Part shown: positions 38,741 to 52,080 of the stretch, piece after piece | How positions within the stretch are numbered: position 1 is the stretch's first letter | How the letters are laid out: every line of letters begins with the position of its first letter | Source: Saccoglossus kowalevskii | Taxonomy: Eukaryota > Hemichordata > Enteropneusta > Harrimaniidae | Direction: 5' to 3' | Assembly: GCF_000003605.2 (NCBI RefSeq) | Contig: NW_003155017.1 | Location: 1 to 59,786 of the forward strand | DNA length: 59,786 bases | Notes under the pieces: generated by a model | What the model was told of the DNA's origin: nothing | What the model saw: only the letters and a program-made list of their open reading frames with translations | Databases searched by the model: none | Translations under genes and position numbers: made by a program

Positions 38741-40950
38741 CCTTAGTGACCACCACAGTGGATATCAAGATAAGAAACACAAGTTTATTTAGGTCTTAGT
38801 GACCACCACAGTGGATATCAAGATAAGAAACACAAGTTTTGTTTTAGGCTTAGTGACCACCACAGTGGATATCAAGATAAGAAACACAAGTTTTGTTTTA
38901 GGCTTTAGTGATCACCACAGTGGATATCAAGATAAGAAACACAAATTTTGTTTTAGGCTTAGTGACCACCACAGTGGATATCAAGATAAGAAACACAAGT
39001 TTTATTTTAGGCCAAAGTGACCACCACAGTGGATATCAAGATATGAAACACGAGTTTTGTTTTAGGCCTTAGTGACCACCACAGTGGATATCAAGATAAG
39101 AAATACAAGTTTTATTTTAGGCCTTAGTGACCACCACAGTGGATATCAAGATAAGAAACACAAGTTTTATTTTAGGTCTTAGTGACCACCACAGTGGATA
39201 TCAAGATATGAAACACAAGTTTTATTTTAGGCCTTAGTGACCACCACAGTGGATATCGAGATGGGAAACACAAGTTTTGTTTTAGGTCTTAGTGACCACC
39301 ACAGTGGATATCAAGATAAGAAACACAAGTTTTGTTTTAGGCCTTAGTGATCACCACAGTGGATATCAAGATAAGAAACACAAGTTTTATTTTAGGCCTT
39401 AGTGACCACCACAGTGGATATCAAGATAAGAAACACAAGTTTTATTTTAGGTCTTAGTGACCACCACAGTGGATATCAAGATATGAAACACAAGTTTTAT
39501 TTTAGGTCTTAGTGACCACCACAGTGGATATCAAGATAAGAAACACAAGTTTTGTTTTAGGCCTTAGTGACCACCACAGTGGATATCAAGATAAGAAACA
39601 CAAGTTTTGTTTTAGGCCTTAGTGACCACCACAGTGGATATCAAGATAAGAAACACAAGTTTTGTTTTAGGTCTTAGTGACCTCCACAGTGGATATCAAG
39701 ATAAGAAACACAAGTTTTGTTTTAGGCCTTAGTGACCTCCACAGTGGATATCAAGATCAGAAACACAAGTTTTATTTTAGGTCTTAGTGACCACCACAGT
39801 GGATATCAAGATATGAAACACAAGTTTTATTTTAGGTCTTAGTGACCACCACAGTGGATATCAAGATAAGAAACACAAGTTTTGTTTTAGGCCTTAGTGA
39901 CCACCACAGTGGATATCAAGATAAGAAACACAAGTTTTGTTTTAGGCCTTAGTGACCTCCACAGTGGATATCAAGATAAGAAACACAAGTTTTGTTTTAG
40001 GTCTTAGTGACCTCCACAGTGGATATCAAGATAAGAAACACAAGTTTTATTTTAGGCCTTAGTGACCTCCACAGTGGATATCAAGATCAGAAACACAAGT
40101 TTTGTTTTAGGCTTTAGTGACCTCCACAGTGGATATCAAGATAAGAAACACAAGTTTTGTTTTAGGCCTTAGTGACCTCCACAGTGGATATCAAGATAAG
40201 AAACACAAGTTTTGTTTTAAGCCTTAGTGACCTCCACAGTGGATATCAAGATAAGAAACACAAGTTTTGTTTTAGGTCTTAGTGACCACCACAGTGGATA
40301 TCAAGATAAGAAACACAAGATTTGTTTTAGGCCTTAGTGACCACCACAGTGGATATCAAGATAAGAAACACAAGTTTTGTTTTAGGCCTTAGTGACCACC
40401 ACAGTGGATATCAAGATAAGAAACACAAGTTTTGTTTTAGGTCTTAGTGACCACCACAGTGGATATCAAGATAAGAAACACAAGTTTTATTTTAGACCTT
40501 AGTGACCACCACAGTGGATATCAAGATAAGAAACACAAGTTTTATTTTAGGTCTTAGTGACCACCACAGTGGATATCAAGATAAGAAACACAAGTTTTGT
40601 TTTAGGCCTTAGTGACCACCACAGTGGATATCAAGATAAGAAACACAAGTTTTATTTTAGACCTTAGTGACCACCACAGTGGATATCAAGATAAGAAACA
40701 CAAGTTTTATTTTAGGTCTTAGTGACCACCACAGTGGATATCAAGATATGAAACACAAGTTTTATTTTAGGTCTTAGTGACCACCACAGTGGATATCAAG
40801 ATATGAAACACAAGTTTTGTTTTAGGCCTTAGTGACCACCACAGTGGATATCAAGATACGAAACACGAGTTTTGTTTTAGGCCTTAGTGACCACCACAGT
40901 GGATATCAAGATGGGAAACACAAGTTTTGTTTTAGGCCTTAGTGACCACC
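38740..40950 (+). repeat. Satellite with clustered short units, then mixed CCTCC/ATTTT units
   Basis: Base deletions lie close together at 38,736 (TTTTAGCCTTAG), 38,783 (AGTTTATTTAGG, two bases), 38,845 and 38,956 (AGGCTTAG). GGCCAAAGTG near 39,010 recurs near 8,451, 31,490, 42,476, 42,972 and 45,288. From 39,400 the six-unit set seen in the next domain begins, followed by CCTCC units near 39,950-40,260 and ATTTT units to 40,950. Confidence 0.75.
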
Positions 40951-42475
40951 ACAGTGGATATCAAAATAAGAAACACAAGTTTTATTTTAGGTCTTAGTGA
41001 CCACCACAGTGGATATCAAGATATGAAACACAAGTTTTATTTTAGGTCTTAGTGACCACCACAGTGGATATCAAGATAAGAAACACACGTTTTGTTTTAG
41101 GCCTTAGTGACCACCACAGTGGATATCAAGATAAGAAACACAAGTTTTGTTTTAGGCCTTAGTGACCACCACAGTGGATATCAAGATAAGAAACACAAGT
41201 TTTGTTTTAGGTCTTAGTGACCTCCACAGTGGATATCAAGATAAGAAACACAAGTTTTGTTTTAGGCCTTAGTGACCTCCACAGTGGATATCAAGATCAG
41301 AAACACAAGTTTTATTTTAGGTCTTAGTGACCACCACAGTGGATATCAAGATATGAAACACAAGTTTTATTTTAGGTCTTAGTGACCACCACAGTGGATA
41401 TCAAGATAAGAAACACAAGTTTTGTTTTAGGCCTTAGTGACCACCACAGTGGATATCAAGATAAGAAACACAAGTTTTGTTTTAGGCCTTAGTGACCACC
41501 ACAGTGGATATCAAGATAAGAAACACAAGTTTTGTTTTAGGTCTTAGTGACCTCCACAGTGGATATCAAGATAAGAAACACAAGTTTTGTTTTAGGCCTT
41601 AGTGACCTCCACAGTGGATATCAAGATCAGAAACACAAGTTTTATTTTAGGTCTTAGTGACCACCACAGTGGATATCAAGATATGAAACACAAGTTTTAT
41701 TTTAGGTCTTAGTGACCACCACAGTGGATATCAAGATATGAAACACAAGTTTTGTTTTAGGCCTTAGTGACCACCACAGTGGATATCAAGATACGAAACA
41801 CGAGTTTTGTTTTAGGCCTTAGTGACCACCACAGTGGATATCAAGATGGGAAACACAAGTTTTGTTTTAGGCCTTAGTGACCACCACAGTGGATATCAAA
41901 ATAAGAAACACAAGTTTTATTTTAGGTCTTAGTGACCACCACAGTGGATATCAAGATATGAAACACAAGTTTTATTTTAGGTCTTAGTGACCACCACAGT
42001 GGATATCAAGATAAGAAACACAAGTTTTGTTTTAGGCCTTAGTGACCACCACAGTGGATATCAAGATAAGAAACACAAGTTTTGTTTTAGGCCTTAGTGA
42101 CCACCACAGTGGATATCAAGATAAGAAACACAAGTTTTGTTTTAGGTCTTAGTGACCTCCACAGTGGATATCAAGATAAGAAACACAAGTTTTGTTTTAG
42201 GCCTTAGTGACCTCCACAGTGGATATCAAGATCAGAAACACAAGTTTTATTTTAGGTCTTAGTGACCACCACAGTGGATATCAAGATATGAAACACAAGT
42301 TTTATTTTAGGTCTTAGTGACCACCACAGTGGATATCAAGATAAGAAACACAAGTTTTGTTTTAGGCCTTAGTGACCACCACAGTGGATATCAAGATAAG
42401 AAACACAAGTTTTGTTTTAGGCCTTAGTGACCACCACAGTGGATATCAAGATAAGAAACACAAGTTTTATTTTAG
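40950..42475 (+). repeat. 17-unit (935 bp) higher-order repeat, about 1.6 copies, with an inner 6-unit repeat
   Basis: The marker ATCAAAATAAG recurs at 40,960 and 41,895, exactly 935 bp or 17 units apart. The copy order is AAAATAAG/ATTTT; TATGA/ATTTT; three consensus units; CCTCC; CCTCC/TCAGA/ATTTT; TATGA/ATTTT; three consensus; CCTCC; CCTCC/TCAGA/ATTTT; two TATGA; TACGA; TGGGA. It contains a six-unit (330 bp) inner repeat: TATGA, three consensus, CCTCC, CCTCC/TCAGA. That unit size equals the steps separating the two copies of the 9.5 kb block. Confidence 0.85.
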
Positions 42476-44100
42476 GCCAAAGTGACCACCACAGTGGATA
42501 TCAAGATATGAAACACGAGTTTTGTTTTAGGCCTTAGTGACCACCACAGTGGATATCAAGATAAGAAACACAAGTTTTGTTTTAGGTCTTAGTGACCACC
42601 ACAGTGGATATCAAGATAAGAAACACAAGTTTTATTTTAGGCCTTAGTGACCACCACAGTGGATATCAAGATATGAAACACAAGTTTTGTTTTAGGCCTT
42701 AGTGACCACCACAGTGGATATCAAGATAAGAAACACAAGTTTTATTTTAGGCCTTAGTGACCACCACAGTGGATATCAAGATAAGAAACACAAGTTTTGT
42801 TTTAGGCCTTAGTGACCACCACAGTGGATATCAAGATAAGAAACACAAGTTTAGTTTTAGGTCTTAGTGACCACCACAGTGGATATCAAGATAAGAAACA
42901 CAAGTTTTATTTTAGGCCTTAGTGACCACCACAGTGGATATCAAGATAAGAAACACAAGTTTTATTTTAGGCCAAAGTGACCACCACAGTGGATATCAAG
43001 ATAAGAAACACAAGTTTTATTTTAGGTCTTAGTGACCACCACAGTGGATATCAAGATAAGAAACACAAGTTTTATTTTAGGCCATAGTGACCACCACAGT
43101 GGATATCAAGATATGAAACACAAGTTTTGTTTTAGGCCTTAGTGACCACCACAGTGGATATCAAGATTAGAAACACAAGTTTTATTTTAGGCGTTAGTGA
43201 CCACCACAGTGGATATCAAGATATGAAACACAAGTTTTATTTTAGGTCTTAGTGACCACCACAGTGGATATCAAGATATGAAACACAAGTTTTATTTTAG
43301 GCCTTAGTGACCACCACAGTGGATATCAAGATAAGAAACACAAGTTTTATTTTAGGTCTTAGTGACCACCACAGTGGATATCAAGATAAGAAACACAAGT
43401 TTTATTTTAGGTCTTAGTGACCACCACAGTGGATATCAAGATAAGAAACACAAGTTTTATTTTAGGTCTTAGTGACCACCACAGTGGATATCAAGATAAG
43501 AAACACAAGTTTTATTTTAGGCATTATAGTGACCACCACAGTGGATATCAAGATAAGAAACACAAGTTTTATTTTAGGCCTTAGTGACCACCACAGTGGA
43601 TATCAAGATAAGAAACACAAGTTTTATTTTAGGCCTTAGTGACCACCACAGTGGATATCAAGATAAGAAACACAAGTTTTGTTTTAGGTCTTAGTGACCA
43701 CCACAGTGGATATCAAGATATAAAACACAAGTTTTATTTTAGGCCTTAGTGACCACCACAGTGGATATCAAGATAAGAAACACAAGTTTTATTTTAGGTC
43801 TTAGTGACCACCACAGTGGATATCAAGATAAGAAACACAAGTTTTATTTTAGGCCTTAGTGACCACCACAGTGGATATCAAGATAAGAAACACAAGTTTT
43901 ATTTTAGGCCTTAGTGACCACCACAGTGGATATCAAGATATGGAACACAAGTTTTATTTTAGGCCTTAGTGACCACCACAGTGGATATCAAGATAAGAAA
44001 CACAAGTTTTATTTTAGGCCTTAGTGACCACCACAGTGGATATCAAGATATGAAACACAAGTTTTATTTTAGGTCTTAGTGACCACCACAGTGGATATCA
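42475..44100 (+). repeat. ATTTT-class satellite domain, partner of 29.7-30.7 kb
   Basis: GTTTTATTTT units dominate. The stretch 43,080-44,069 is the right-hand copy of 29,671-30,660 at a constant 13,409-bp offset, including the 3-bp TTATAG insertion. TTTAGTTTTAGG near 42,850 is a private change. Confidence 0.8.
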
Positions 44101-46900
44101 AGATAAGAAACACAAGTTTTGTTTTAGGCCTTAGTGACCACCACAGTGGATATCAAGATAAGAAACACAAGTTTTGTTTTAGGCCTTAGTGATCACCACA
44201 GTGGATATCAAGATAAGAAACACAAGTTTTGTTTTAGGCCTCAGTGACCACCACAGTGGATATCAAGATAAGAAACACAAGTTTTATTTTAGGTCTTAGT
44301 GACCACCACAGTGGATATCAAGATAAGATACACAAGTTTTGTTTTGGGCCTTAGTAACCACCACAGTGGATATCAAGATATGAAACACAAGTTTTGTTTT
44401 AGGCCTTAGTGACCACCACAGTGGATATCAAGATATGAAACACAAGTTTTGTTTTAGGCCTTAGTGACCACCACAGTGGATATCAAGATACGAAACACGA
44501 GTTTTGTTTTAGGCCTTAGTGACCACCACAGTGGATATCAAGATAAGAAACACAAGTTTTGTTTTAGGCCTTAGTGACCACCACAGTGGATATCAAGAAA
44601 AGAACCACAAGTTTTATTTTAGGCCTTAGTGACCACCACAGTGGATATCAAGATGAGAAACACAAGTTTTATTTTAGGCCTTAGTGACCACCACAGTGGA
44701 TAGATATCAAGATAAGAAACACAAGTTTTGTTTTAGGCCTTAGTGACCACCACAGTGGATATCAAGAAAAGAACCACAAGTTTTATTTTAAGCCTTAGTG
44801 ACCACCACAGTGGATATCAAGATAAGAAACACAAGTTTTGTTTTAGGCCTTAGTGACCACCACAGTGGATATCAAGATAAGAAACACAAGTTTTATTTTA
44901 GACCTTAGTGACCACCACAGTGGATATCAAGATAAGAAACACAAGTTTTATTTTAGGTCTTAGTGGCCACCACAGTGGATATCAAGATAAGAAACACAAG
45001 TTTTATTTTAGGCCTTAGTGACCACCACAGTGGATATCAAGATAAGAAACACAAGTTTTATTTTAGGTCTTAGTGACCACCACAGTGGATATCAAGATAA
45101 GAAACACAAGTTTTGTTTTAGGCCTTAGTGACCACCACAGTGGATATCAAGATAAGAAACACAAGTTTTGTTTTAGGCCTTAGTGATCACCACAGTGGAT
45201 ATCAAGATAAGAAACACAAATTTTGTTTTAGGCCTTAGTGACCACCACAGTGGATATCAAGATAAGAAACACAAGTTTTATTTTAGGCCAAAGTGACCAC
45301 CACAGTGGATATCAAGATATGAAACACGAGTTTTGTTTTAGGCCTTAGTGACCACCACAGTGGATATCAAGATAAGAAATACAAGTTTTATTTTAGGCCT
45401 TAGTGACCACCACAGTGGATATCAAGATAAGAAACACAAGTTTTATTTTAGGTCTTAGTGACCACCACAGTGGATATCAAGATATGAAACACAAGTTTTA
45501 TTTTAGGCCTTAGTGACCACCACAGTGGATATCGAGATGGGAAACACAAGTTTTGTTTTAGGTCTTAGTGACCTCCACAGTGGATATCAAGATAAGAAAC
45601 ACAAGTTTTGTTTTAGGCCTTAGTGACCTCCACAGTGGATATCAAGATCAGAAACACAAGTTTTATTTTAGGTCTTAGTGACCACCACAGTGGATATCAA
45701 GATATGAAACACAAGTTTTATTTTAGGTCTTAGTGACCACCACAGTGGATATCAAGATAAGAAACACAAGTTTTGTTTTAGGCCTTAGTGACCACCGCAG
45801 TGGATATCAAGATAAGAAACACAAGTTTTGTTTTAGGTCTTAGTGACCTCCACAGTGGATATCAAGATAAGAAACACAAGTTTTGTTTTAGGCCTTAGTG
45901 ACCTCCACAATGGATATCAAGATCAGAAACACAAGTTTTGTTTTAGGCCTTAGTGACCTCCACAGTGGATATCAAGATAAGAAACACAAGTTTTGTTTTA
46001 GGCCTTAGTGACCTCCACAGTGGATATCAAGATAAGAAACACAAGTTTTGTTTTAAGCATTAGTGATCACCACAGTGGATATCAAGATAAGAAACACAAG
46101 TTTTGTTTTAGGCCTTAGTGACCACCACAGTGGATATCAAGATAAGAAACACAAGTTTTGTTTTAGGCCTTAGTGACCACCACAGTGGATATCAAGATAA
46201 GAAACACAAGTTTTGTTTTAGGTCTTAGTGACCACCACAGTGGATATCAAGATAAGAAACACAAGTTTTATTTTAGACCTTAGTGACCACCACAGTGGAT
46301 ATCAAGATAAGAAACACAAGTTTTATTTTAGGTCTTAGTGACCACCACAGTGGATATCAAGATAAGAAACACAAGTTTTGTTTTAGGCCTTAGTGACCAC
46401 CACAGTGGATATCAAGATAAGAAACACAAGTTTTGTTTTAGGCCTTAGTGACCACCACAGTGGATATCAAGATAAGAAACACAAATTTTATTTTAGACCT
46501 TAGTGACCACCACAGTGGATATCAAGATAAGAAACACAAGTTTTATTTTAGGTCTTAGTGACCACCACAGTGGATATCAAAATATGAAACACAAGTTTTA
46601 TTTTAGGTCTTAGTGACCACCACAGTGGATATCAAGATATGAAACACAAGTTTTGTTTTAGGCCTTAGTGACCACCACAGTGGATATCAAGATACGAAAC
46701 ACGAGTTTTGTTTTAGACCTTAGTGACCACCACAGTGGATATCAAGATGGGAAACACAAGTTTTGTTTTAGGCCTTACTGACCACCACAGTGGATATCAA
46801 GATAAGAAACACAAGTTTTATTTTAGGTCTTAGTGACCACCACAGTGGATATCAGATATGAAACACAAGTTTTATTTTAGGTCTTAGTGACCACCACAGT
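44100..46900 (+). repeat. Mixed satellite with a 4-bp GATA duplication
   Basis: TTAGTAACC, TACGA and AAAAGAACC units (44,340-44,780) are followed by GGCCAAAGTG and GATATCGAGATGGG units (45,288-45,545) and a CCTCC block (45,570-46,060). Near 44,699 one unit reads GGATAGATATC, a 4-bp tandem duplication that is the largest length change I noticed in a single unit. CACCGCAGTGG near 45,795 followed by CTCCACAATGG near 45,905 repeats a marker pair at 23,030 and 23,145, indicating another long-range copy about 22.76 kb apart. Confidence 0.75.
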
Positions 46901-48420
46901 GGATATCAAGATATGAAACACAAGTTTTATTTTAGGCCTTAGTGACCACCACAGTGGATATCAAGATAAGAAACACAAGTTTTATTTTAGGTCTTAGTGA
47001 CCACCACAGTGGATATCAAGATAAGAAACACAAGTTTTATTTTAGGTCTTAGTGACCACCACAGTGGATATCAAGATAAGAAACACAAGTTTTATTTTAG
47101 GTCTTAGTGACCACCACAGTGGATATCAAGATAAGAAACACAAGTTTTATTTTAGGCCTTAGTGACCACCACAGTGGATATCAAGATAAGAAACACAAGT
47201 TTTATTTTAGGCCTTAGTGACCACCACAGTGGATATCAAGATAAGAAACACAAGTTTTATTTTAGGCCTTAGTGACCACCACAGTGGATATCAAGATAAG
47301 AAACACAAGTTTTGTTTTAGGTCTTAGTGACCACCACAGTGGATATCAAGATATGAAACACAAGTTTTATTTTAGGCCTTAGTGACCACCACAGTGGATA
47401 TCAAGATAAGAAACACAAGTTTTATTTTAGGTCTTAGTGACCACCACAGTGGATATCAAGATAAGAAACACAAGTTTTATTTTAGGCCTTAGTGACCACC
47501 ACAGTGGATATCAAGATAAGAAACACAAGTTTTATTTTAGGCCTTAGTGACCACCACAGTGGATATCAAGATATGGAACACAAGTTTTATTTTAGGCCTT
47601 AGTGACCACCACAGTGGATATCAAGATAAGAAACACAAGTTTTATTTTAGGTCTTAGTGACCACCACAGTGGATATCAAGATATGAAACACAAGTTTTAT
47701 TTTAGGTCTTAGTGACCACCACAGTGGATAACAAGATATGGAACACAGGTTTTATTTTAGGCCTTAGTGACCACCACAGTGGATATCAAGATAAGAAACA
47801 CAAGTTTTATTTGAGGCCTTAGTGACCACCACAGTGGATATCAAGATATGAAACACAAGTTTTATTTTAGGTCTTAGTGACCACCACAGTGGATATCAAG
47901 ATAAGAAACACAAGTTTTGTTTTAGGCCTTAGTGACCACCACAGTGGATATCAAGATGGGAAACACGAGTTTTGTTTTAGGCCTTAGTGACCACCACAGT
48001 GGATATCAAGATAAGAAACACAAGTTTTATTTTAGGTCTTAGTGACCACCACAGTGGATATCAAGATATGAAACACAAGTTTTATTTTAGGCCTTAGTGA
48101 CCACCACAGTGGATATCAAGATATGAAACACAAGTTTTGTTTTAGGCCTTAGTGACCTCCACAGTGGATATCAAGATAAGAAACACAAGTTTTATTTTAG
48201 GTCTTAGTGACCACCACAGTGGATATCAAGATATGGAACACAAGTTTTGTTTTAGGTCTTAGTGACCACCACAGTGGATATCAAGATATGAAACACAAGT
48301 TTTATTTTAGGCCTTAGTGACCACCACAGTGGATATCAAGATATGAAACACAAGTTTTATTTTAGGTCTTAGTGACCACCACAGTGGATATCAAGATAAG
48401 AAACACAAGTTTTGTTTTAG
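46900..48420 (+). repeat. ATTTT-class satellite domain, partner of 56.3-57.3 kb
   Basis: Runs of GTTTTATTTT units with TATGA and TATGGAAC members. GAACACAGGT occurs at 47,741 and 56,920 (offset 9,179 bp, 167 units less 6 bp of deletions in between), with the same flanking unit order. The segment from about 47,930 repeats most of the 8,840 module. Confidence 0.8.
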
Positions 48421-51290
48421 GCCTTAGTGACCACCACAGTGGATATCAAGATAAGAAACACAAGTTTTATTTTTAGGCCTTAGTGACCACCACAGTGGAT
48501 ATCAAGATAAGAAACACGAGTTTTGTTTTAGGCTTAGTGACCACCACAGTGGATATCAAGATGGGAAACACAAGTTTTGTTTTAGGCCTTAGTGACCACC
48601 ACAGTGGATATCAAGATAAGAAACACAAGTTTTATTTTAGGTCTTAGTGACCACCACAGTGGATATCAAGATATGAAACACAAGTTTTATTTTAGGTCTT
48701 AGTGACCACCACAGTGGATATCAAGATAAGAAACACAAGTTTTGTTTTATGCCTTAGTGACCACCACAGTGGATATCAAGATAAGAAACACAAGTTTTGT
48801 TTTAGGCCTTAGTGATCACCACAGTGGATATCAAGATAAGAAACACAAGTTTTGTTTTGGGCCTTAGTAACCACCACAGTGGATATCAAGATATGAAACA
48901 CAAGTTTTGTTTTAGGCCTTAGTGACCACCACAGTGGATATCAAGATATGAAACACAAGTTTTGTTTTAGGCCTTATTGACCACCACAGTGGATATCAAG
49001 ATACGAAACACGAGTTTTGTTTTAGGCCTTAGTGACCACCACAGTGGACATCAAGATAAGAAACACAAGTTTTATTTTAGGCCTTAGTGACCACCACAGT
49101 GGATATCAAGATAAGAAACACAAGTTTTGTTTTAGGCCTTAGTGACCACCACAGTGGACATCAAGATAAGAAACACAAGTTTTGTTTTAGGCCTTAGTGA
49201 CCACCACAGTGGATATCAAGAAAAGAACCACAAGTTTTATTTTAGGCCTTAGTGACCACCACAGTGGATATCAAGATAAGAAACACAAGTTTTGTTTTAG
49301 GCCTTAGTGACCACCACAGTGGATATCAAGATAAGAAACACAAGTTTTGTTTTAGGCCTTAGCGATCACCACAGTGGATATCAAGATAAGAAACACAAGT
49401 TTTATTTTAGGTCTTAGTGACCACCACAGTGGATATCAAGATAAGAAACACAAGTTTTGTTTTAGGTCTTAGTGATCACCACAGTGGATATCAAGATAAG
49501 AAACACAAGTTTTGTTTTGGGCCTTAGTAACCACCACAGTGGATATCAAGATATGAAACACAAGTTTTCTTTTAGGCCTTAGTGACCACCACAGTGGATA
49601 TCAAGATATGAAACACAAGTTTTGTTTTAGGCCTTAGTGACCACCACAGTGGATATCAAGATACGAAACACGAGTTTTGTTTTAGGCCTTAGTGACCACC
49701 ACAGTGGATATCAAGATAAGAAACACAAGTTTTGTTTTAGGCCTTAGTGACCACCACAGTGGATATGAAGATAAGAAACACAAGTTTTATTTTAGGCCTT
49801 AGTGACCACCACAGTAGATATCAAGATAAGAAACACAAGTTTTATTTTAGGTCTTAGTGATCACCACAGTGGATATCAAGATATGAAACACAAGTTTTAT
49901 TTTAGGTCTTAGTGACCACCACAGTGGATATCAAGATAAGAAACACAAGTTTTATTTTAGGCCTTAGTGACCACCACAGTGGATATCAAGATAAGAAACA
50001 CAAGTTTTGTTTTAAGCCTTAGTGATCACCACAGTGGATATCAAGATAAGAAACACAAGTTTTGTTTTAGGCCTTAGTGATCACCACAGTGGATATCAAG
50101 ATAAGAAACACAAATTTTGTTTTAGGTCTTAGTGACCACCACAGTGGATATCATGATAAGAAACACAAGTTTTGTTTTAGGCCTTAGTGATCACCACAGT
50201 GGATATCAAGATAAGAAACACAAATTTTGTTTTAGGTCTTAGTGACCACCACAGTGGATATCAAGATAAGAAACACAAGTTTTATTTTAGACCTTAGTGA
50301 CCACCACAGTGGATATCAAGATAAGAAACACAAGTTTTATTTTAGGTCTTAGTGACCACCACAGTAGATATCAAGATATGAAACACAAGTTTTATTTTAG
50401 GTCTTAGTGACCACCACAGTGGATATCAAGATGGGAAACACAAGTTTTGTTTTAGGCCTTAGTGACCACCACAGTGGATATCAAGATAAGAAACACAAGT
50501 TTTATTTTAGGCCTTAGTGACCACCACAGTGGATATCAAGATAAGAAACACAAGTTTTGTTTTAGGCCTTAGTGACCACCACAGTGGACATCAAGATAAG
50601 AAACACAAGTTTTGTTTTAGGCCTTAGTGACCACCACAGTGGATATCAAGAAAAGAACCACAAGTTTTATTTTAGGCCTTAGTGACCACCACAGTGGATA
50701 TCAAGATAAGAAACACAAGTTTTGTTTTAGGCCTTAGTGACCACCACAGTGGATATCAAGATAAGAAACACAAGTTTTGTTTTAGGCCTTAGCGATCACC
50801 ACAGTGGATATCAAGATAAGAAACACAAGTTTTATTTTAGGTCTTAGTGACCACCACAGTGGATATCAAGATAAGAAACACGAGTTTTGTTTTAGGTCTT
50901 AGTGATCACCACAGTGGATATCAAGATAAGAAACACAAGTTTTGTTTTGGGCCTTAGTAACCACCACAGTGGATATCAAGATATGAAACACAAGTTTTGT
51001 TTTAGGCCTTAGTGACCACCACAGTGGATATCAAGAAAAGAACCACAAGTTTTATTTTAGGCCTTAGTGACCACCACAGTGGATATCAAGATAAGAAACA
51101 CAAGTTTTGTTTTAGGCCTTAGTGACCACCACAGTGGATATCAAGATAAGAAACACAAGTTTTATTTTAGACCTTAGTGACCACCACAGTGGATATCAAG
51201 ATAAGAAACACAAGTTTTATTTTAGGTCTTAGTGACCACCACAGTGGATATCAAGATAAGAAACACAAGTTTTGTTTTAAGCCTTAGTGA
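48420..51290 (+). repeat. Mixed satellite with repeated TTAGTAACC/GGACATC/AAAAGAACC modules
   Basis: Small indels lie at 48,471 (extra T) and near 48,530 (one base lost). The TTTTGGGCC/TTAGTAACC boundary occurs near 48,856, 49,516 and 50,946; AAAAGAACC near 49,220, 50,650 and 51,035; GATATGAAG near 49,762; ATCATGATAAG near 50,150. The module order matches 36.97-37.7 kb closely. Confidence 0.77.
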
Positions 51291-52080
51291 TCACCACAGT
51301 GGATATCAAGATAAGAAACACAAGTTTTGTTTTAGCCCTTAGTGACCACCACAGTGGATATCAAGATAAGAAACACAAGTTTTGTTTTAGGCCTTAGTGA
51401 CCACCACAGTGGATATCAAGATAAGAAACACAAGTTTTGTTTTAGGTCTTAGTGACCTCCACAGTTGATATCAAGATAAGAAACACAAGTTTTGTTTTAG
51501 GTCTTAGTGACCTCCACAGTGGATATCAAGATAAGAAACACAAGTTTTGTTTTAGGCCTTAGTGATCACCACAGTGGATATCAAGATAAGAAACACAAGT
51601 TTTGTTTTAGGCCTTAGTGACCTCCACAGTGGATATCAAGATAAGAAACACAAGTTTTGTTTTAGGCCTTAGTGACCTCCACAGTGGATATCAAGATAAG
51701 AAACACAAGTTTTGTTTTAAGCCTTAGTGATCACCACAGTGGATATCAAGATAAGAAACACAAGTTTTGTTTTAGGCCTTAGTGACCACCACAGTGGATA
51801 TCAAGATAAGAAACACAAGTTTTGTTTTAGGCCTTAGTGACCACCACAGTGGATATCAAGATAAGAAACACAAGTTTTGTTTTAGGTCTTAGTGACCTCC
51901 ACAGTTGATATCAAGATAAGAAACACAAGTTTTGTTTTAGGTCTTAGTGACCTCCACAGTGGATATCAAGATAAGAAACACAAGTTTTGTTTTAGGCCTT
52001 AGTGATCACCACAGTGGATATCAAGATAAGAAACACAAGTTTTGTTTTACGCCTTAGTGACCACCACAGTGGATATCAAG
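51290..52080 (+). repeat. 8-unit (440 bp) higher-order repeat in CCTCC class
   Basis: The private change CTCCACAGTTGATATC recurs with ACAGTTGATA at 51,461 and 51,901, exactly 440 bp or eight units apart. The copy order is CCTCC/GTTGATATC; CCTCC; GATCACC; CCTCC; CCTCC/AAGCC; GATCACC; consensus; consensus/GGTC. The same GTTGATATC change also occurs once near 3,350, next to an AAGCC-GATCACC run in the left-end domain. Confidence 0.82.

Noticed and set aside
13567-39020. Six short plus-strand open frames (63-73 codons) with repeated TVDIKIRNTSF / DHHSGYQD peptides
   Set aside because: They are translations of the satellite in two frames. Each exists only because nearby single-base indels skip the frame with TAG-TGA. 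There is no conserved start context, and the peptide is not maintained along the array.
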